A DNA stretch of 18,224 nt, taken from an uncultured Bacteroidales bacterium (GTDB lineage: Bacteria > Bacteroidota > Bacteroidia > Bacteroidales > Muribaculaceae). Numbering within the stretch: position 1 is the stretch's first letter; each line of letters opens with the position of its first letter. The translations under genes and the position numbers were made by a program. Positions 6,241 to 14,083 of the stretch are shown piece by piece. Under the pieces are notes generated by a model, which was not told the origin of the DNA, did no database searches, and saw only the letters and a program-made list of their open reading frames with translations. The stretch lies in assembly GCA_900554715.1 (NCBI GenBank), contig USIN01000010.1:1-18224 (forward strand), given 5' to 3'.

Positions 6241-6727
6241 CAAATCTGTCAAATCTGAAGCCGACACCTGTCTTAGGGTCGGTTTCTGTTTTTCCGCTGT
6301 CGGCAAGAGCCCAGTCCGTCATGTCGATGTCGGGGAAAAATGTGTCGGCGTCGGGTTCGGTGCGGTCAAAGCGTGTGACAAGAATCTCGTCGGCGAGAGG
6401 CATCGCGAGCCGGTAGATCTGAGCGCCGCCGATGATGAAGACCTTGTCGTCCGGCCGGCATGATTTCAAAGCCTTTTCAATCGATGTATATGTGTCGGCG
6501 CCTGTTGCCCTGTAACCGCTGTCGCGGCTTATGACGATGTTGCGTCGGTCGGGGAGCGCGCCCTTGGGCAATGATTCGAATGTCTTACGGCCCATGATTA
6601 TAGTGTTGCCGGTCGTCAGGGCTTTGAAACGGCGCAGGTCGGCGCTGACATGGTAGAGCAGGTCGCCGTGACGGCCTATGGCGTTGTCAGAGGCGAGAGC
6701 TACTATGATAGAGATATTCGGCATCAT
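6203..6727 (-). CDS. folA: Dihydrofolate reductase
   Basis: A 174-aa enzyme that reduces dihydrofolate to tetrahydrofolate with NADPH in the cytosol. Motifs: ISIIVALASDNAIG (5-18), the active-site segment LLYHVSADLRRFKALT with acidic Asp30, GNTIIMGRKTFESLP (40-54, NADPH binding), RNIVISR (62-68) and VFIIGGAQIYRLAMP (96-110). Tyr25 is where E. coli has Trp22, as I recall in Bacteroides homologues too. Its ATG overlaps the thyA stop (ATGA), a fitting pair because ThyA makes the dihydrofolate that FolA recycles. ATG 6724 is a possible second start. Unusually, the last 11 residues and stop codon are antisense to tRNA-Arg, and codons for the preceding part overlap the probable terminator of that tRNA. 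Confidence 0.95.
   Translation of the reverse strand: MMPNISIIVALASDNAIGRHGDLLYHVSADLRRFKALTTGNTIIMGRKTFESLPKGALPDRRNIVISRDSGYRATGADTYTSIEKALKSCRPDDKVFIIGGAQIYRLAMPLADEILVTRFDRTEPDADTFFPDIDMTDWALADSGKTETDPKTGVGFRFDRFVLRSRIELLSKV
6258..6293 (+). terminator. Probable tRNA-Arg terminator inside folA
   Basis: On the plus strand AAGCCGAC-a-CC (6258-6268) pairs with GGGTCGGTTT (6276-6285) through ten base pairs with one bulge and a 7-nt loop, then CTGTTTTT. It starts 17 nt after the tRNA and lies antisense to folA codons. Confidence 0.65.
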
Positions 6728-7518
6728 ACAGAGACGGTAGCTTTTATGTGCGGCAGAGGGTCGTAGCCGACGAGTTCGAAATCATCATATTTGAAATCGA
6801 AGATATTTTTGACCTCGGGATTGAGTTTCATAACCGGCAGTTTGCGCGGTGTGCGCGACAGCTGTTCGTCGACCTGTTCGAGATGGTTGAGATAAATATG
6901 CGCGTCGCCGAGGGTGTGGACAAACTCGCCGGGTTTGAGTCCGGTGACCTGGGCTGTCATCAAGAGCAGCAGGGCATAGCTGGCGATGTTGAAAGGCACG
7001 CCGAGAAAAGAGTCGGCGCTGCGCTGGTAGAGCTGCAGGCTCAGCCGGCCGTCGGCGACATAAAACTGGAAGAACGCGTGACACGGGGGCAGGTTCATGT
7101 TCGGCAGGTCGGCCACATTCCAGGCGCTGACTATGATGCGTCGCGAGTCGGGATTATGCTTTATGGTTTCGATGGCTTCAGTAATCTGGTCGATGTATCC
7201 GCCGTTGTAATCGGGCCACGAACGCCATTGGTAGCCGTAGATATGTCCCAGATCGCCGTCGGGACCGGCCCATTCGTTCCAGATTCTGACGCCGTTGTCC
7301 TGTAGATATTTCACATTGGTGTCTCCTTTTAGGAACCACAGCAGTTCGTGGATTATTGACTTGAGATGAAGCTTTTTTGTTGTCAGCAGCGGGAACCCGT
7401 CTGCGAGGTCGAAACGCATCTGATAGCCGAACACCGAGCGTGTGCCGGTGCCGGTACGGTCGCTTTTGACTGTGCCGTGTTCTTTGATGTGTCTTAACAG
7501 GTCGAGATATTGTTGCAT
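6724..7518 (-). CDS. thyA: Thymidylate synthase
   Basis: A 264-aa enzyme, the same length as E. coli ThyA, making dTMP from dUMP with methylenetetrahydrofolate. Visible motifs: DRTGTGTRSVFG (20-31, phosphate-binding Arg21), HELLWFLKGDTN (57-68), WNEWAGPDGDLGHIYGYQWR (80-99), the catalytic loop LPPCHAFFQFYV (143-154, nucleophile Cys146), QRSADSFLGVPFNIASY (165-181) and HIYLNH (207-212). The start at 7518 (MQQYLDLL) gives the family N-terminus; the upstream ATG at 7740 would add 74 unrelated residues overlapping the neighbouring gene. It lies 31 nt after the iron-sulfur protein gene and is coupled to folA by ATGA, so the thyA-folA pair is probably co-transcribed, perhaps from the promoter near 8990. 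Confidence 0.97.
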   Translation of the reverse strand: MQQYLDLLRHIKEHGTVKSDRTGTGTRSVFGYQMRFDLADGFPLLTTKKLHLKSIIHELLWFLKGDTNVKYLQDNGVRIWNEWAGPDGDLGHIYGYQWRSWPDYNGGYIDQITEAIETIKHNPDSRRIIVSAWNVADLPNMNLPPCHAFFQFYVADGRLSLQLYQRSADSFLGVPFNIASYALLLLMTAQVTGLKPGEFVHTLGDAHIYLNHLEQVDEQLSRTPRKLPVMKLNPEVKNIFDFKYDDFELVGYDPLPHIKATVSV

Positions 7519-7549
7519 ATATAACTTGGTGTGAGTCTGTGGGTGTAAT

Positions 7550-8983
7550 TTATTCGATGCCTTCGATGACAATTGCTTTAATCGGGGTCGCCGGGCAAAT
7601 ATAGACGCAGGCACCGCAGCCGATGCATTCGTCGAGTGATACGTGTGGTGCGCTGCGTCCTTTTGACGAGTCGGTGGCAATCTGTATGGCTTTGGTCGGG
7701 CATCGTCGCGCGCAACGGCCGCATGTTTCCCCGTCGGCATATAGGATACAAGCGTTTATGTCTATGCGCGCCTTGCCAATGGGTGTCTTGTGTTTCTCTG
7801 CCGGTGTCAGTGGCGTCAGGGCGTCGGTGGGGCATACTTCGGTACATCTGACGCAGTCATAGCGGCAGAACGAGTCGCTGAAGTCCATAACGGGATGAAG
7901 CGCATTGCGCAGACTGTATTGCATACCGGAGATGGAAATGACCCCAGACGGACAGGCTGTGACGCAGATGCCGCAGCCTGTGCATCGCATCATGAAGTCA
8001 CGTCGTGATTTGATGCCTGGAGGCGTTACGGGGTTGAGGGGAGTCAGCAAACATGCCGCAGCCGCGTGCTGTTTCACTTTGCTTGTGGCTTCGGTGGCCA
8101 AAGACGACGCCAGGACGGCGCCGGTCAGCAGAAACGCCCTGCGGTCAAGCGGCCGTATGTCTGTGGTTGCGGCGTCAGCGGTCGAAATCGCCGGCGGTTC
8201 ACCGACGGGCTGTAACATGGGTATCGACAGCTGATGGCGTCCGCGCCGGTAAGTCAGAGCCCCGTTGGGACAGACATCCATGCAGTCGAAACAGACCACG
8301 CAGCGTGTCGGGTCAATCGTGTGGCTGAATATGTCGATGCATTCGCTTTTGCATACATCGCTGCAGGCTCCGCAGTTTGTACACAGGTCGGTGTTTATGT
8401 CGGGGTGGAAAAGCGAGGCTTTGGAGCAGGCTCCGAGCAACGTGCCGACCGGGCACACTGTGTTGCATAGCAGTCGTCCTCGCCTGAGCGAGAACGAGAC
8501 CCAGACAACTGCGGTTGCGGCGGCGACAATGAAGCCGCCGACAGAGACAGCCGCGGGACGGCAGACAGCGACAATCATGCGGCTCCACGAACTGAAGGGG
8601 TCAAAAATTGCGATAACGGCAGTCAGACCGAGCACGGCACACAAGAGAATGAATGCCAGAAAACTATAGCGGGTCTTTGAAAGGGGACGGCGGTAGCTGT
8701 AGTGGTATCTCAGCCGGCGTCGGGCAGTCAGGCGGTTCAGCCGCGCGATGATATCGAAGACAGTCCCTGCCGGACAGACAGTCGAGCAGTAGAGGCGACC
8801 GAAAATCAATGTCACCAAGAGCCATAACGCTATCCATATCAGGCTGCATGCGGCAATGGCCTCTATGATTTGCAACCGGCTCAGAAAACAGGATGCGCCG
8901 GTCGCGACAGCAATTGTTATTGCGGTCCATGCGGCGGCTGCAATCAGAGTGCGGCCATATCTGAGTCTGCGGTATAATTTCAT
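7550..8983 (-). CDS. NapH-NapG-like polyferredoxin membrane protein
   Basis: A 477-aa protein combining two modules. Residues 1-245 resemble NapH: four helices (about 12-31, 42-61, 107-127, 144-166), two CxxxCP motifs (66-71, 173-178) and two 4Fe-4S ferredoxin motifs (Cys201/204/207/211 and Cys228/231/234/238). Residues 280-477 resemble NapG: a twin-arginine segment DRRAFLLTG followed by a hydrophobic stretch (280-299), then four clusters with NapG-like spacing (Cys334/337/340/344; 373/377/380/384; 412/421/424/428; 453/456/459/463). NapGH pass electrons from quinol toward periplasmic reductases. No nap reductase gene is in the window; the downstream neighbours are thyA and folA. The electron acceptor is unknown, and which side of the membrane holds the second half depends on whether the RR motif works. 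Family recognition is good, exact role uncertain. Confidence 0.82.
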   Translation of the reverse strand: MKLYRRLRYGRTLIAAAAWTAITIAVATGASCFLSRLQIIEAIAACSLIWIALWLLVTLIFGRLYCSTVCPAGTVFDIIARLNRLTARRRLRYHYSYRRPLSKTRYSFLAFILLCAVLGLTAVIAIFDPFSSWSRMIVAVCRPAAVSVGGFIVAAATAVVWVSFSLRRGRLLCNTVCPVGTLLGACSKASLFHPDINTDLCTNCGACSDVCKSECIDIFSHTIDPTRCVVCFDCMDVCPNGALTYRRGRHQLSIPMLQPVGEPPAISTADAATTDIRPLDRRAFLLTGAVLASSLATEATSKVKQHAAAACLLTPLNPVTPPGIKSRRDFMMRCTGCGICVTACPSGVISISGMQYSLRNALHPVMDFSDSFCRYDCVRCTEVCPTDALTPLTPAEKHKTPIGKARIDINACILYADGETCGRCARRCPTKAIQIATDSSKGRSAPHVSLDECIGCGACVYICPATPIKAIVIEGIE

Positions 8984-8989
8984 CTGCTA

Positions 8990-8997
8990 CAAATATA
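8990..8997 (-). promoter_or_regulatory. Candidate -7 element of the iron-sulfur/thyA/folA operon
   Basis: TATATTTG on the minus strand, with a TTG 22 nt upstream, slightly long spacing. Only 6 nt separate the box from the ATG at 8983, implying an almost leaderless mRNA. Confidence 0.5.
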
Positions 8998-9103
8998 CGC
9001 CAAAATAATGGTTTTAGCGCAATCGCCGAAAGAACATTTTATATAATGCAGTGGTTATAGATAGAGATAAAAGGAATATAAACCGATTAAACCTTATGAT
9101 ATT

Positions 9104-9694
9104 ATGACAACAGCAAAAAAAAGCATCAGAGGCACAAAGACTGAAAAATGCCTGATTGATGCCTATGTCAGTGAATCAGAAGCCTATACACGCTATACCT
9201 ATTATAGCGCTCAGGCTACAAAAGAAAGTTACTTCCCGATTGCGCGCATTTTTGACGAGACTGCGGCTAACGAACTGCGTCACAGCAAAGTCTTCTTCAA
9301 ATATCTCGAAGGCGGAGATGTCGACATACAGTTAAAAGTTTCGGCCGGCACCATAGGCGACACTGCGTCCAATCTCGCGCAGGCAGCCCGCAGCGAACGT
9401 ATCGAAGGCGTCGACCAGTATACTCAGTCAGCCCGCATAGCCGATGAAGAAGGCTTTACCGAGATAGCCGAGCATTTCAGAGCCATTGCCGAAATCGAGC
9501 TGCGCCACGAACGCCGTTTCAACCGCTATCTCAAACAGGTCAAGGAAGGTACGGTCTGGAAACGTGAGAAACCGATAAAATGGCAGTGCCTCGTCTGCGG
9601 TTATGTCTATGAAGGTACAGAACCGCCGGTAGAATGTCCTGCATGCGATCATCCCCGTGAGCATTATATGGCTCTCGATTATGACAACGATTGA
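9104..9694 (+). CDS. rbr: Rubrerythrin
   Basis: A 196-aa two-domain protein that detoxifies hydrogen peroxide in anaerobes, using electrons from NADH via rubredoxin-type carriers in the cytosol. Residues 8-148 are the ferritin-like four-helix bundle with di-iron ligands in ESEAYTRY (24-31), ETAANELRH (52-60, Glu57, His60), ERIEGVDQY (98-106) and EIELRHERRF (130-139). Residues 158-196 are a C-terminal rubredoxin-like domain with CLVC (Cys162/165) and CPAC (Cys178/181). Full family length. It is monocistronic, divergent from the iron-sulfur operon and convergent with secDF. No clear TAnnTTTG box precedes it; TATAAT at 9042-9047 is the nearest promoter-like element, and an imperfect TTAT-N8-ATAA dyad (9055-9070) might bind a peroxide regulator. 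Confidence 0.96.
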   Translation: MTTAKKSIRGTKTEKCLIDAYVSESEAYTRYTYYSAQATKESYFPIARIFDETAANELRHSKVFFKYLEGGDVDIQLKVSAGTIGDTASNLAQAARSERIEGVDQYTQSARIADEEGFTEIAEHFRAIAEIELRHERRFNRYLKQVKEGTVWKREKPIKWQCLVCGYVYEGTEPPVECPACDHPREHYMALDYDND

Positions 9695-9731
9695 AACGCG
9701 GATTTCACTACCGGAAGCTTATATATTAAGA

Positions 9732-9763
9732 AACAGGGACGGCCGGTGTCGGTCGTCCCTGTT
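9732..9763. terminator. Shared bidirectional terminator of rbr and secDF
   Basis: AACAGGGACGGCCG and CGGTCGTCCCTGTT form a 14-bp stem (one G-T pair) around GTGT, centred between the convergent genes. The minus strand continues with TTCTTAA, the plus strand with GTTGTAT, so it best ends secDF but can serve both. Confidence 0.85.
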
Positions 9764-9797
9764 GTTGTATCAGTAGTGATGCCTTATGGCGTCGCGA

Positions 9798-12668
9798 TTA
9801 TTTTTTAGCGTTGCGGCGTGCGTCTGTGAGGTAAGCCACGGGCGATGCGACGTAGATAGTGGCGAGGGTGCCGATGATTACGCCGAAGAGCATTGCGAAG
9901 GTGAAGCTGCGGATAGAGTCACCGCCGAGGATAAAGATACAGAGGAGCACGAGCAGTGTCGAGCAAGAAGTCATGATCGTACGACCGAGTGTCGAGTTGA
10001 TTGACTTGTTGATTGTCGTGAAGAAATCCTGTTTGGGATAGAGGCCGACGTTCTCGCGCACACGGTCGAAGACGACCACGGTATCATTGATCTGATAGCC
10101 GATGACTGTCAGGATGGCGGCGATAAATGTCTGGTCGATTTCCATCGCGAAGGGCAGGATGCCGTAGAAGAGCGAGTAGAAGCCGATGATCGAGAAGGCA
10201 GTGAAGGCCACGGCAGCGAGGGCGCCGATCGAGAAGGCGACGTTGCGGAAGCGGAGCAGGATGTAGAGGAACATCGCGATGAGGGCGATGATGACGGCTA
10301 TATATGCTTCGGTACGCATGTCGTCGGCCACGGTCGGACCTACTTTCTGCGAGCTGACGATGCCCTGGCTTGCGTCGGTGGTCGAGAATTCTTCGGCTGT
10401 CATGCCGTCGCGGAGATAAGGCTTGAGGGCTTCGAAGAGTTTGTCGGTGATTTCGGTTTCGGTGCCTGCGTTTTCTTCAGTGATCTTATAGTTGGTCGAT
10501 ACGCGCACCTGGTTAGAGCTTTCGATGGTGATGACCGATGTCGAAGCGCCGGGGAACTGGGGCGCGAGAGCTTCCTGGAGTTCGGTGGTGCTGACGGGGC
10601 GTTCGAATTTCACAACATAATTGCGGCCGCCCGAGAAGTCGATGCCCTGGTTAAGGCCGCGGGCAAACAGCGAAGCGATTACGATGAGCACGAAGATGCC
10701 GGCGATGCTGAAGCTGATTTTACGGGCGCCCAGGAAGTTATAGTGGGCGTTGGTAAACATGTGGCGTGAAGCACCGGTTGTAAAGGTGATGCCTGCGAAA
10801 GCCTTTGAGTTGCCAAACCATTTGAAGAACAGACGGCTCAGGAACACTGCGGTGAAGAATGAGCAGACAAGACCTATGATAAGGGTAGTGGCGAAGCCTT
10901 TGATGGGGCCTGTGCCGAAGAGAAGCAGGATGACACCTGTGATGATTGATGTGAGGTTAGAGTCGAAGATAGCCGAGAAAGCGTTGCTGTAACCGTCGGC
11001 GATAGCCTGACGGAGGTTCTTGCCGGCTTTGAGTTCTTCTTTAGAACGTTCGAAGATAAGCACGTTGGCGTCGACTGCCATACCGAGCGAGAGTACGATA
11101 CCGGCGATACCCGAGAGGGTGAGGACGGCCTGGAATGACGCGAGGATGCCGAATGTAAAGAAGAGGTTGAATACGAGGCAGATGTTTGCGATGCAGCCGG
11201 GAATCCAGCCGTAGAACACAATCATGAAGATCATGAGGAGCACGAGGGCGACCATGAACGATATGAAGCCTGACTGGATAGCCTGAGCGCCGAGTGACGG
11301 ACCGATCACCATGTCGCTGATGATATGGACCTTGGCGTCCATCTTGCCTGACTTGAGCACGTTGGCGAGGTCTTTTGCTTCGTCGAGGGTGAAGTCGCCT
11401 GTGATTGACGACTGACCGCCTTCGATAGCCTGGTTGACGTTGGGTGCAGAGTAGACCTGATCGTCGAGGACGATGGCAACCTGCTGGCCTACGTTGGCGG
11501 CTGTGATGCGGGCCCATGCGCGTGCGCCTTCAGAGTTCATGCGCATCGATACCTCGTTGCCGCGGAAGTTGTCGTAGTTTGACGATGCGTCGCTGACTGC
11601 TTTGCCGTCAAGAGCGGGCTTGCCGCCGGTGGCGCGCAGCGCGTAGAGGGCGTAACCGAGGTTGACTTCCTGTTTTGTAGCCGGGTCGATGTGGACAGTA
11701 GGCTTTACAGACCAGCGCAGACGGAGGTCTGAAGGAAGCAGTGATTTGGCAGTGGGAGTTGCGAGGATGGCATCGATCTGAGCCATTGCGCGGGCGTCGG
11801 GAGCATAGCCGACGGTGGCGCCGTAGCCGGGAGCCTGCAGCAGCATGGCGAGAGGAGCGACGTTGATGGTCGAGTCATTTGCCAGACGGTTTACAGTAGC
11901 CTGAAGGGCACCGTTGACCTGCTGTGCGGTATATGTCTCATAGAATTCGAGGTTAGCCGAACGCTGGAGAAGTTCGCGGACGCGCTCGTGGTCTTTGACG
12001 CCCGGGAGCTCGAGGAGTATCTGTCCGTCTTTGCCCTGAAGGACCTGGATGTTGGGCGACACGACGCCGAACTGGTCGATACGGTTGCGGAGAACGTTTG
12101 TGGCCGAGTTGTCGACACGGTCTTTGACTTCTGATTTGAGTTTTGTGCGCACGGCGTTGTCGTCAGAACCCGAGGGGATGAGACCCTGGAAAATAACCGA
12201 GAAGTCGGCCTGGGGTTTGCGCTGGCGATATTCGTTTACAAAGGCGCCTACATAATCGTCGGTCTTGTGTTCGGCAATCTGGCTGTTTGCTGCTGCGATG
12301 GCTGATTCGAAGACAGAATCTGTATCGCCGCTTTTCATCGAGCGTAGCATGTCGGGCATGTCGACTTGCAGAATGACGTTCATACCGCCTTTGAGGTCGA
12401 GGCCGAGGCCGACGCTCCATTTGCGTACGTCGTTGAGTGTGTAGCCAAGATAAACTTTTTCCTCGCCGAGCGAGTCCATGTAGTGTTTGTAGGCTTGGTT
12501 GTAAGCGGTGTCATCGTTGTCGCCTGACAGCTCTAACGCATACTGGGCTGCCGCTTTCTCGTGTTTGTTCGAAATGAACGAGAACGAGAGGTAGAACAGA
12601 CATACCAGTACGAGAAAAACCGCTATCACGCCTGCAACGGTGCTACCTAATGATCCTTTGCTTTGCAT
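9798..12668 (-). CDS. secDF: Fused protein translocase subunit SecDF
   Basis: A 956-aa membrane protein that uses proton-motive force to finish Sec-dependent export from the periplasmic side. Residues 1-620 are SecD: helix one (about 11-32), the signature GLGLDLKGGMNVIL (87-100), a large periplasmic domain to about 455, then helices with LGMAVDANVLIFERSKEEL (528-546, Asp533). Residues 650-956 are SecF: a helix at 652-668, GIDFSGGRNYVVKF (675-688), a small periplasmic domain, and helices with IGYQINDTVVVFDRVREN (856-873, Asp862). Both conserved transmembrane aspartates are present, so it should be functional. The fusion and its long first periplasmic domain are normal in Bacteroidetes. It is apparently monocistronic, with a leader of about 50 nt. 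Confidence 0.97.
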   Translation of the reverse strand: MQSKGSLGSTVAGVIAVFLVLVCLFYLSFSFISNKHEKAAAQYALELSGDNDDTAYNQAYKHYMDSLGEEKVYLGYTLNDVRKWSVGLGLDLKGGMNVILQVDMPDMLRSMKSGDTDSVFESAIAAANSQIAEHKTDDYVGAFVNEYRQRKPQADFSVIFQGLIPSGSDDNAVRTKLKSEVKDRVDNSATNVLRNRIDQFGVVSPNIQVLQGKDGQILLELPGVKDHERVRELLQRSANLEFYETYTAQQVNGALQATVNRLANDSTINVAPLAMLLQAPGYGATVGYAPDARAMAQIDAILATPTAKSLLPSDLRLRWSVKPTVHIDPATKQEVNLGYALYALRATGGKPALDGKAVSDASSNYDNFRGNEVSMRMNSEGARAWARITAANVGQQVAIVLDDQVYSAPNVNQAIEGGQSSITGDFTLDEAKDLANVLKSGKMDAKVHIISDMVIGPSLGAQAIQSGFISFMVALVLLMIFMIVFYGWIPGCIANICLVFNLFFTFGILASFQAVLTLSGIAGIVLSLGMAVDANVLIFERSKEELKAGKNLRQAIADGYSNAFSAIFDSNLTSIITGVILLLFGTGPIKGFATTLIIGLVCSFFTAVFLSRLFFKWFGNSKAFAGITFTTGASRHMFTNAHYNFLGARKISFSIAGIFVLIVIASLFARGLNQGIDFSGGRNYVVKFERPVSTTELQEALAPQFPGASTSVITIESSNQVRVSTNYKITEENAGTETEITDKLFEALKPYLRDGMTAEEFSTTDASQGIVSSQKVGPTVADDMRTEAYIAVIIALIAMFLYILLRFRNVAFSIGALAAVAFTAFSIIGFYSLFYGILPFAMEIDQTFIAAILTVIGYQINDTVVVFDRVRENVGLYPKQDFFTTINKSINSTLGRTIMTSCSTLLVLLCIFILGGDSIRSFTFAMLFGVIIGTLATIYVASPVAYLTDARRNAKK

Positions 12669-12723
12669 GTGATAATAGATATGTTATAAATGGTTAAATA
12701 ATAATTCGGTTGTTTTCAGCTCG

Positions 12724-12731
12724 CAAATATA
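12724..12731 (-). promoter_or_regulatory. Candidate -7 element of secDF
   Basis: TATATTTG on the minus strand, 55 nt before the ATG; the nearest TTG is only 14 nt upstream. A second box, TACCTTTG (12851-12844), could start a longer leader. Otherwise 12669-12914 holds nothing recognisable. Confidence 0.5.
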
Positions 12732-12914
12732 GTGTTTTTTCTTAACAAAAACGCACAGTCGTGTCAAAAATATGCCGATAAAGCGGCGTTTTAGCGTCGA
12801 TTCGGGTGCTTTAACAGTTGTCTGACGTATAGCCGGCGGTTGACAAAGGTAAGTTTTATGTCTGAGGTTTGAAAAATTCCTGTCAAAAAAGTTTCTGAAA
12901 TAAAAAAAAACGAC

Positions 12915-12922
12915 TACCTTTG
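12915..12922 (+). promoter_or_regulatory. -7 element of the tRNA-Pro promoter
   Basis: TACCTTTG 19 nt before the mature tRNA; upstream is an A-rich tract (12898-12910) and a weak TTTCTG at the -33 distance. Confidence 0.7.
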
Positions 12923-12941
12923 CAGTCGCTTACAAAGGCTA

Positions 12942-13014
12942 CGGGGTGTAGCACAGTTGGCAGCGCGCCACGTTCGGGACGTGGAGGTCGGAAGTTCGAG
13001 TCTTCTCACCCCGA
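12942..13014 (+). tRNA. tRNA-Pro(CGG)
   Basis: A 73-nt cloverleaf: acceptor CGGGGTG pairs with CACCCCG, anticodon stem CCACG with CGTGG around TTCGGGA, T-loop TTCGAGT, discriminator A13014. Anticodon CGG reads CCG, proline; the C1-G72 pair fits proline tRNAs. CCA is not encoded. Confidence 0.95.
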
Positions 13015-13027
13015 CTCATCATGACTA

Positions 13028-13063
13028 ATTGCTTGCAAATTATTGATTTGCAAGCAATTTTTG
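13028..13063 (+). terminator. Intrinsic terminator of tRNA-Pro
   Basis: ATTGCTTGCAAAT and ATTTGCAAGCAAT pair perfectly (13 bp) around TATTG and run straight into TTTTGTTT. It begins 13 nt after the tRNA. Confidence 0.88.
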
Positions 13064-13123
13064 TTTGCAGTCGCGACAAAAACGGGACAGGCCGTATTAA
13101 TGGGTTTGAAAATTTATCGCACA

Positions 13124-13131
13124 TATATTTG
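13124..13131 (+). promoter_or_regulatory. Candidate -7 element of the toxin-antitoxin-like islet
   Basis: TATATTTG 58 nt before the ATG of the 71-aa gene; a TTG lies 15 nt upstream, shorter than the usual spacing. Confidence 0.5.
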
Positions 13132-13174
13132 TATTTCAGTGTTATATCTATTAAATTTGCAATTATAAACGAGG

Positions 13175-13187
13175 CAAATACGGGACA
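13175..13187 (+). repeat. 13-bp direct repeat, left copy
   Basis: CAAATACGGGACA, just 2 nt before the ATG of the 71-aa gene, is repeated at 13999-14011. The core ACGGGACA also occurs at 13082-13089 and 13993-14000. Confidence 0.6.
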
Positions 13188-13189
13188 AT

Positions 13190-13405
13190 ATGAGCGAACA
13201 AGAACTGAATTCATATAGATTTATGAGTGGTGAAGATCCAACCGATGACCAGTTGGACGCTATCATGAAAGCCGCGTTGGCTGACGTGAGAAAACGTGCT
13301 AAGGAGGCTCGAATAAAATATGATGAACAATATGAGCGACTGTATGCCATAGAACATTCAAAAGTTGCACGGCGTATAGAAAATGCACGGAATGGAATCT
13401 TCTGA
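13190..13405 (+). CDS. Putative antitoxin partner of the zeta-like kinase
   Basis: A 71-aa charged protein. It has a short acidic N-terminus (SGEDPTDDQLDAIMKAALADV, about 13-33) and a long predicted helix rich in Lys, Arg and Glu (33-68). No DNA-binding motif is evident. It begins after a plausible promoter and overlaps the next reading frame by up to 23 nt, the close coupling typical of toxin-antitoxin pairs. Zeta toxins are held inactive by small helical epsilon-type proteins; this protein has the position and character for that job, but its sequence was not matched to epsilon. It is intact even though the toxin frame is broken. Confidence 0.6.
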   Translation: MSEQELNSYRFMSGEDPTDDQLDAIMKAALADVRKRAKEARIKYDEQYERLYAIEHSKVARRIENARNGIF

Positions 13406-14025
13406 TAAGTCTCCTGAGCTGATAATAATAGCTGGTCCTAACGGTTCCGGCAAGACTACAATAACCACTCAATTCCTTCACCATGAGTGGTCGGTAAGGA
13501 ATTTTATATATCAATCCCGATATTATTGCCCAGGAGAAATTCGGCGACTGGAACTCAACGGAGTCAGTTCTCAAAGCAGCACAACATTGTGAAAACCTCA
13601 GAGAAGGTTGCCTCCGGGAGAGGCGTTCTTTTGTGTTCGAAACCGTGTTTTCTGCCAAAGATAAGATTGATTTCATAGTAAGGGCAAAAGCGGCCGGTTT
13701 TTTCATAAGGCTGTTTTTTATTGCCGCATCGTCTCCTGCAATCAACGCGTCCAGGATTGCAAACAGAGTAATGGAAGGAGGGCACGAGGTTTCGATATCA
13801 AAAATAATAAGCCGCTACCAAAAATCAATTATCAACTGCAGCTTAATAGCACCGATAGTCGACAGACTATATGTATACGACAATTCCGTCGACAATGCAA
13901 TGGCCGCTCTGCAATATAGACTAAGCAATGGAGTGTTGGTAAAACAGTATGTGGATGAAATTGTAGAATGGGCAGAGCGCATCCTGAAGCAAACGGGACA
14001 AATACGGGACAGCTACGACAATTAA
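13383..14025 (+). pseudogene. Zeta-toxin-like kinase gene broken by a one-base frameshift
   Basis: Zeta toxins are P-loop kinases that phosphorylate UDP-N-acetylglucosamine or similar substrates and stop wall synthesis. Frame one (13383-13592) gives PELIIIAGPNGSGKTTITTQ, with Walker A GPNGSGKTT, then goes astray and stops. A second frame, offset by +1, runs from about 13507 to 14025 and gives YINPDIIAQEKFGDWNS (NPD being the catalytic-Asp motif), FVFETVFSAKD, FFIRLFFIA, RIANRVMEGGH and YDNSVDN. Removing one base near TTTTATATAT (13502-13511) yields a continuous protein of about 210 aa: HEWSVRNF then YINPDIIA. The start may be 13392 instead (MESSDKSPEL). The break may be real decay, length variation of the short AT repeat, or a base-calling error. 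AT-rich compared with neighbours. Confidence 0.8.
13999..14011 (+). repeat. 13-bp direct repeat, right copy
   Basis: CAAATACGGGACA, inside the last codons of the kinase reading frame and 811 bp after the left copy; the core ACGGGACA is doubled here with an 11-nt period (13993 and 14004). Confidence 0.6.
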
Positions 14026-14083
14026 TGCACGTTCAATATGGATGGCAAAAATCACCGGGTTATTAACCCAAACAGAGTTAATC

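Noticed and set aside
9055..9070. PerR-type box upstream of rubrerythrin
   Set aside because: TTAT-N8-ATAA is only a partial, off-length match to the known PerR box; mentioned in the gene entry but not called.
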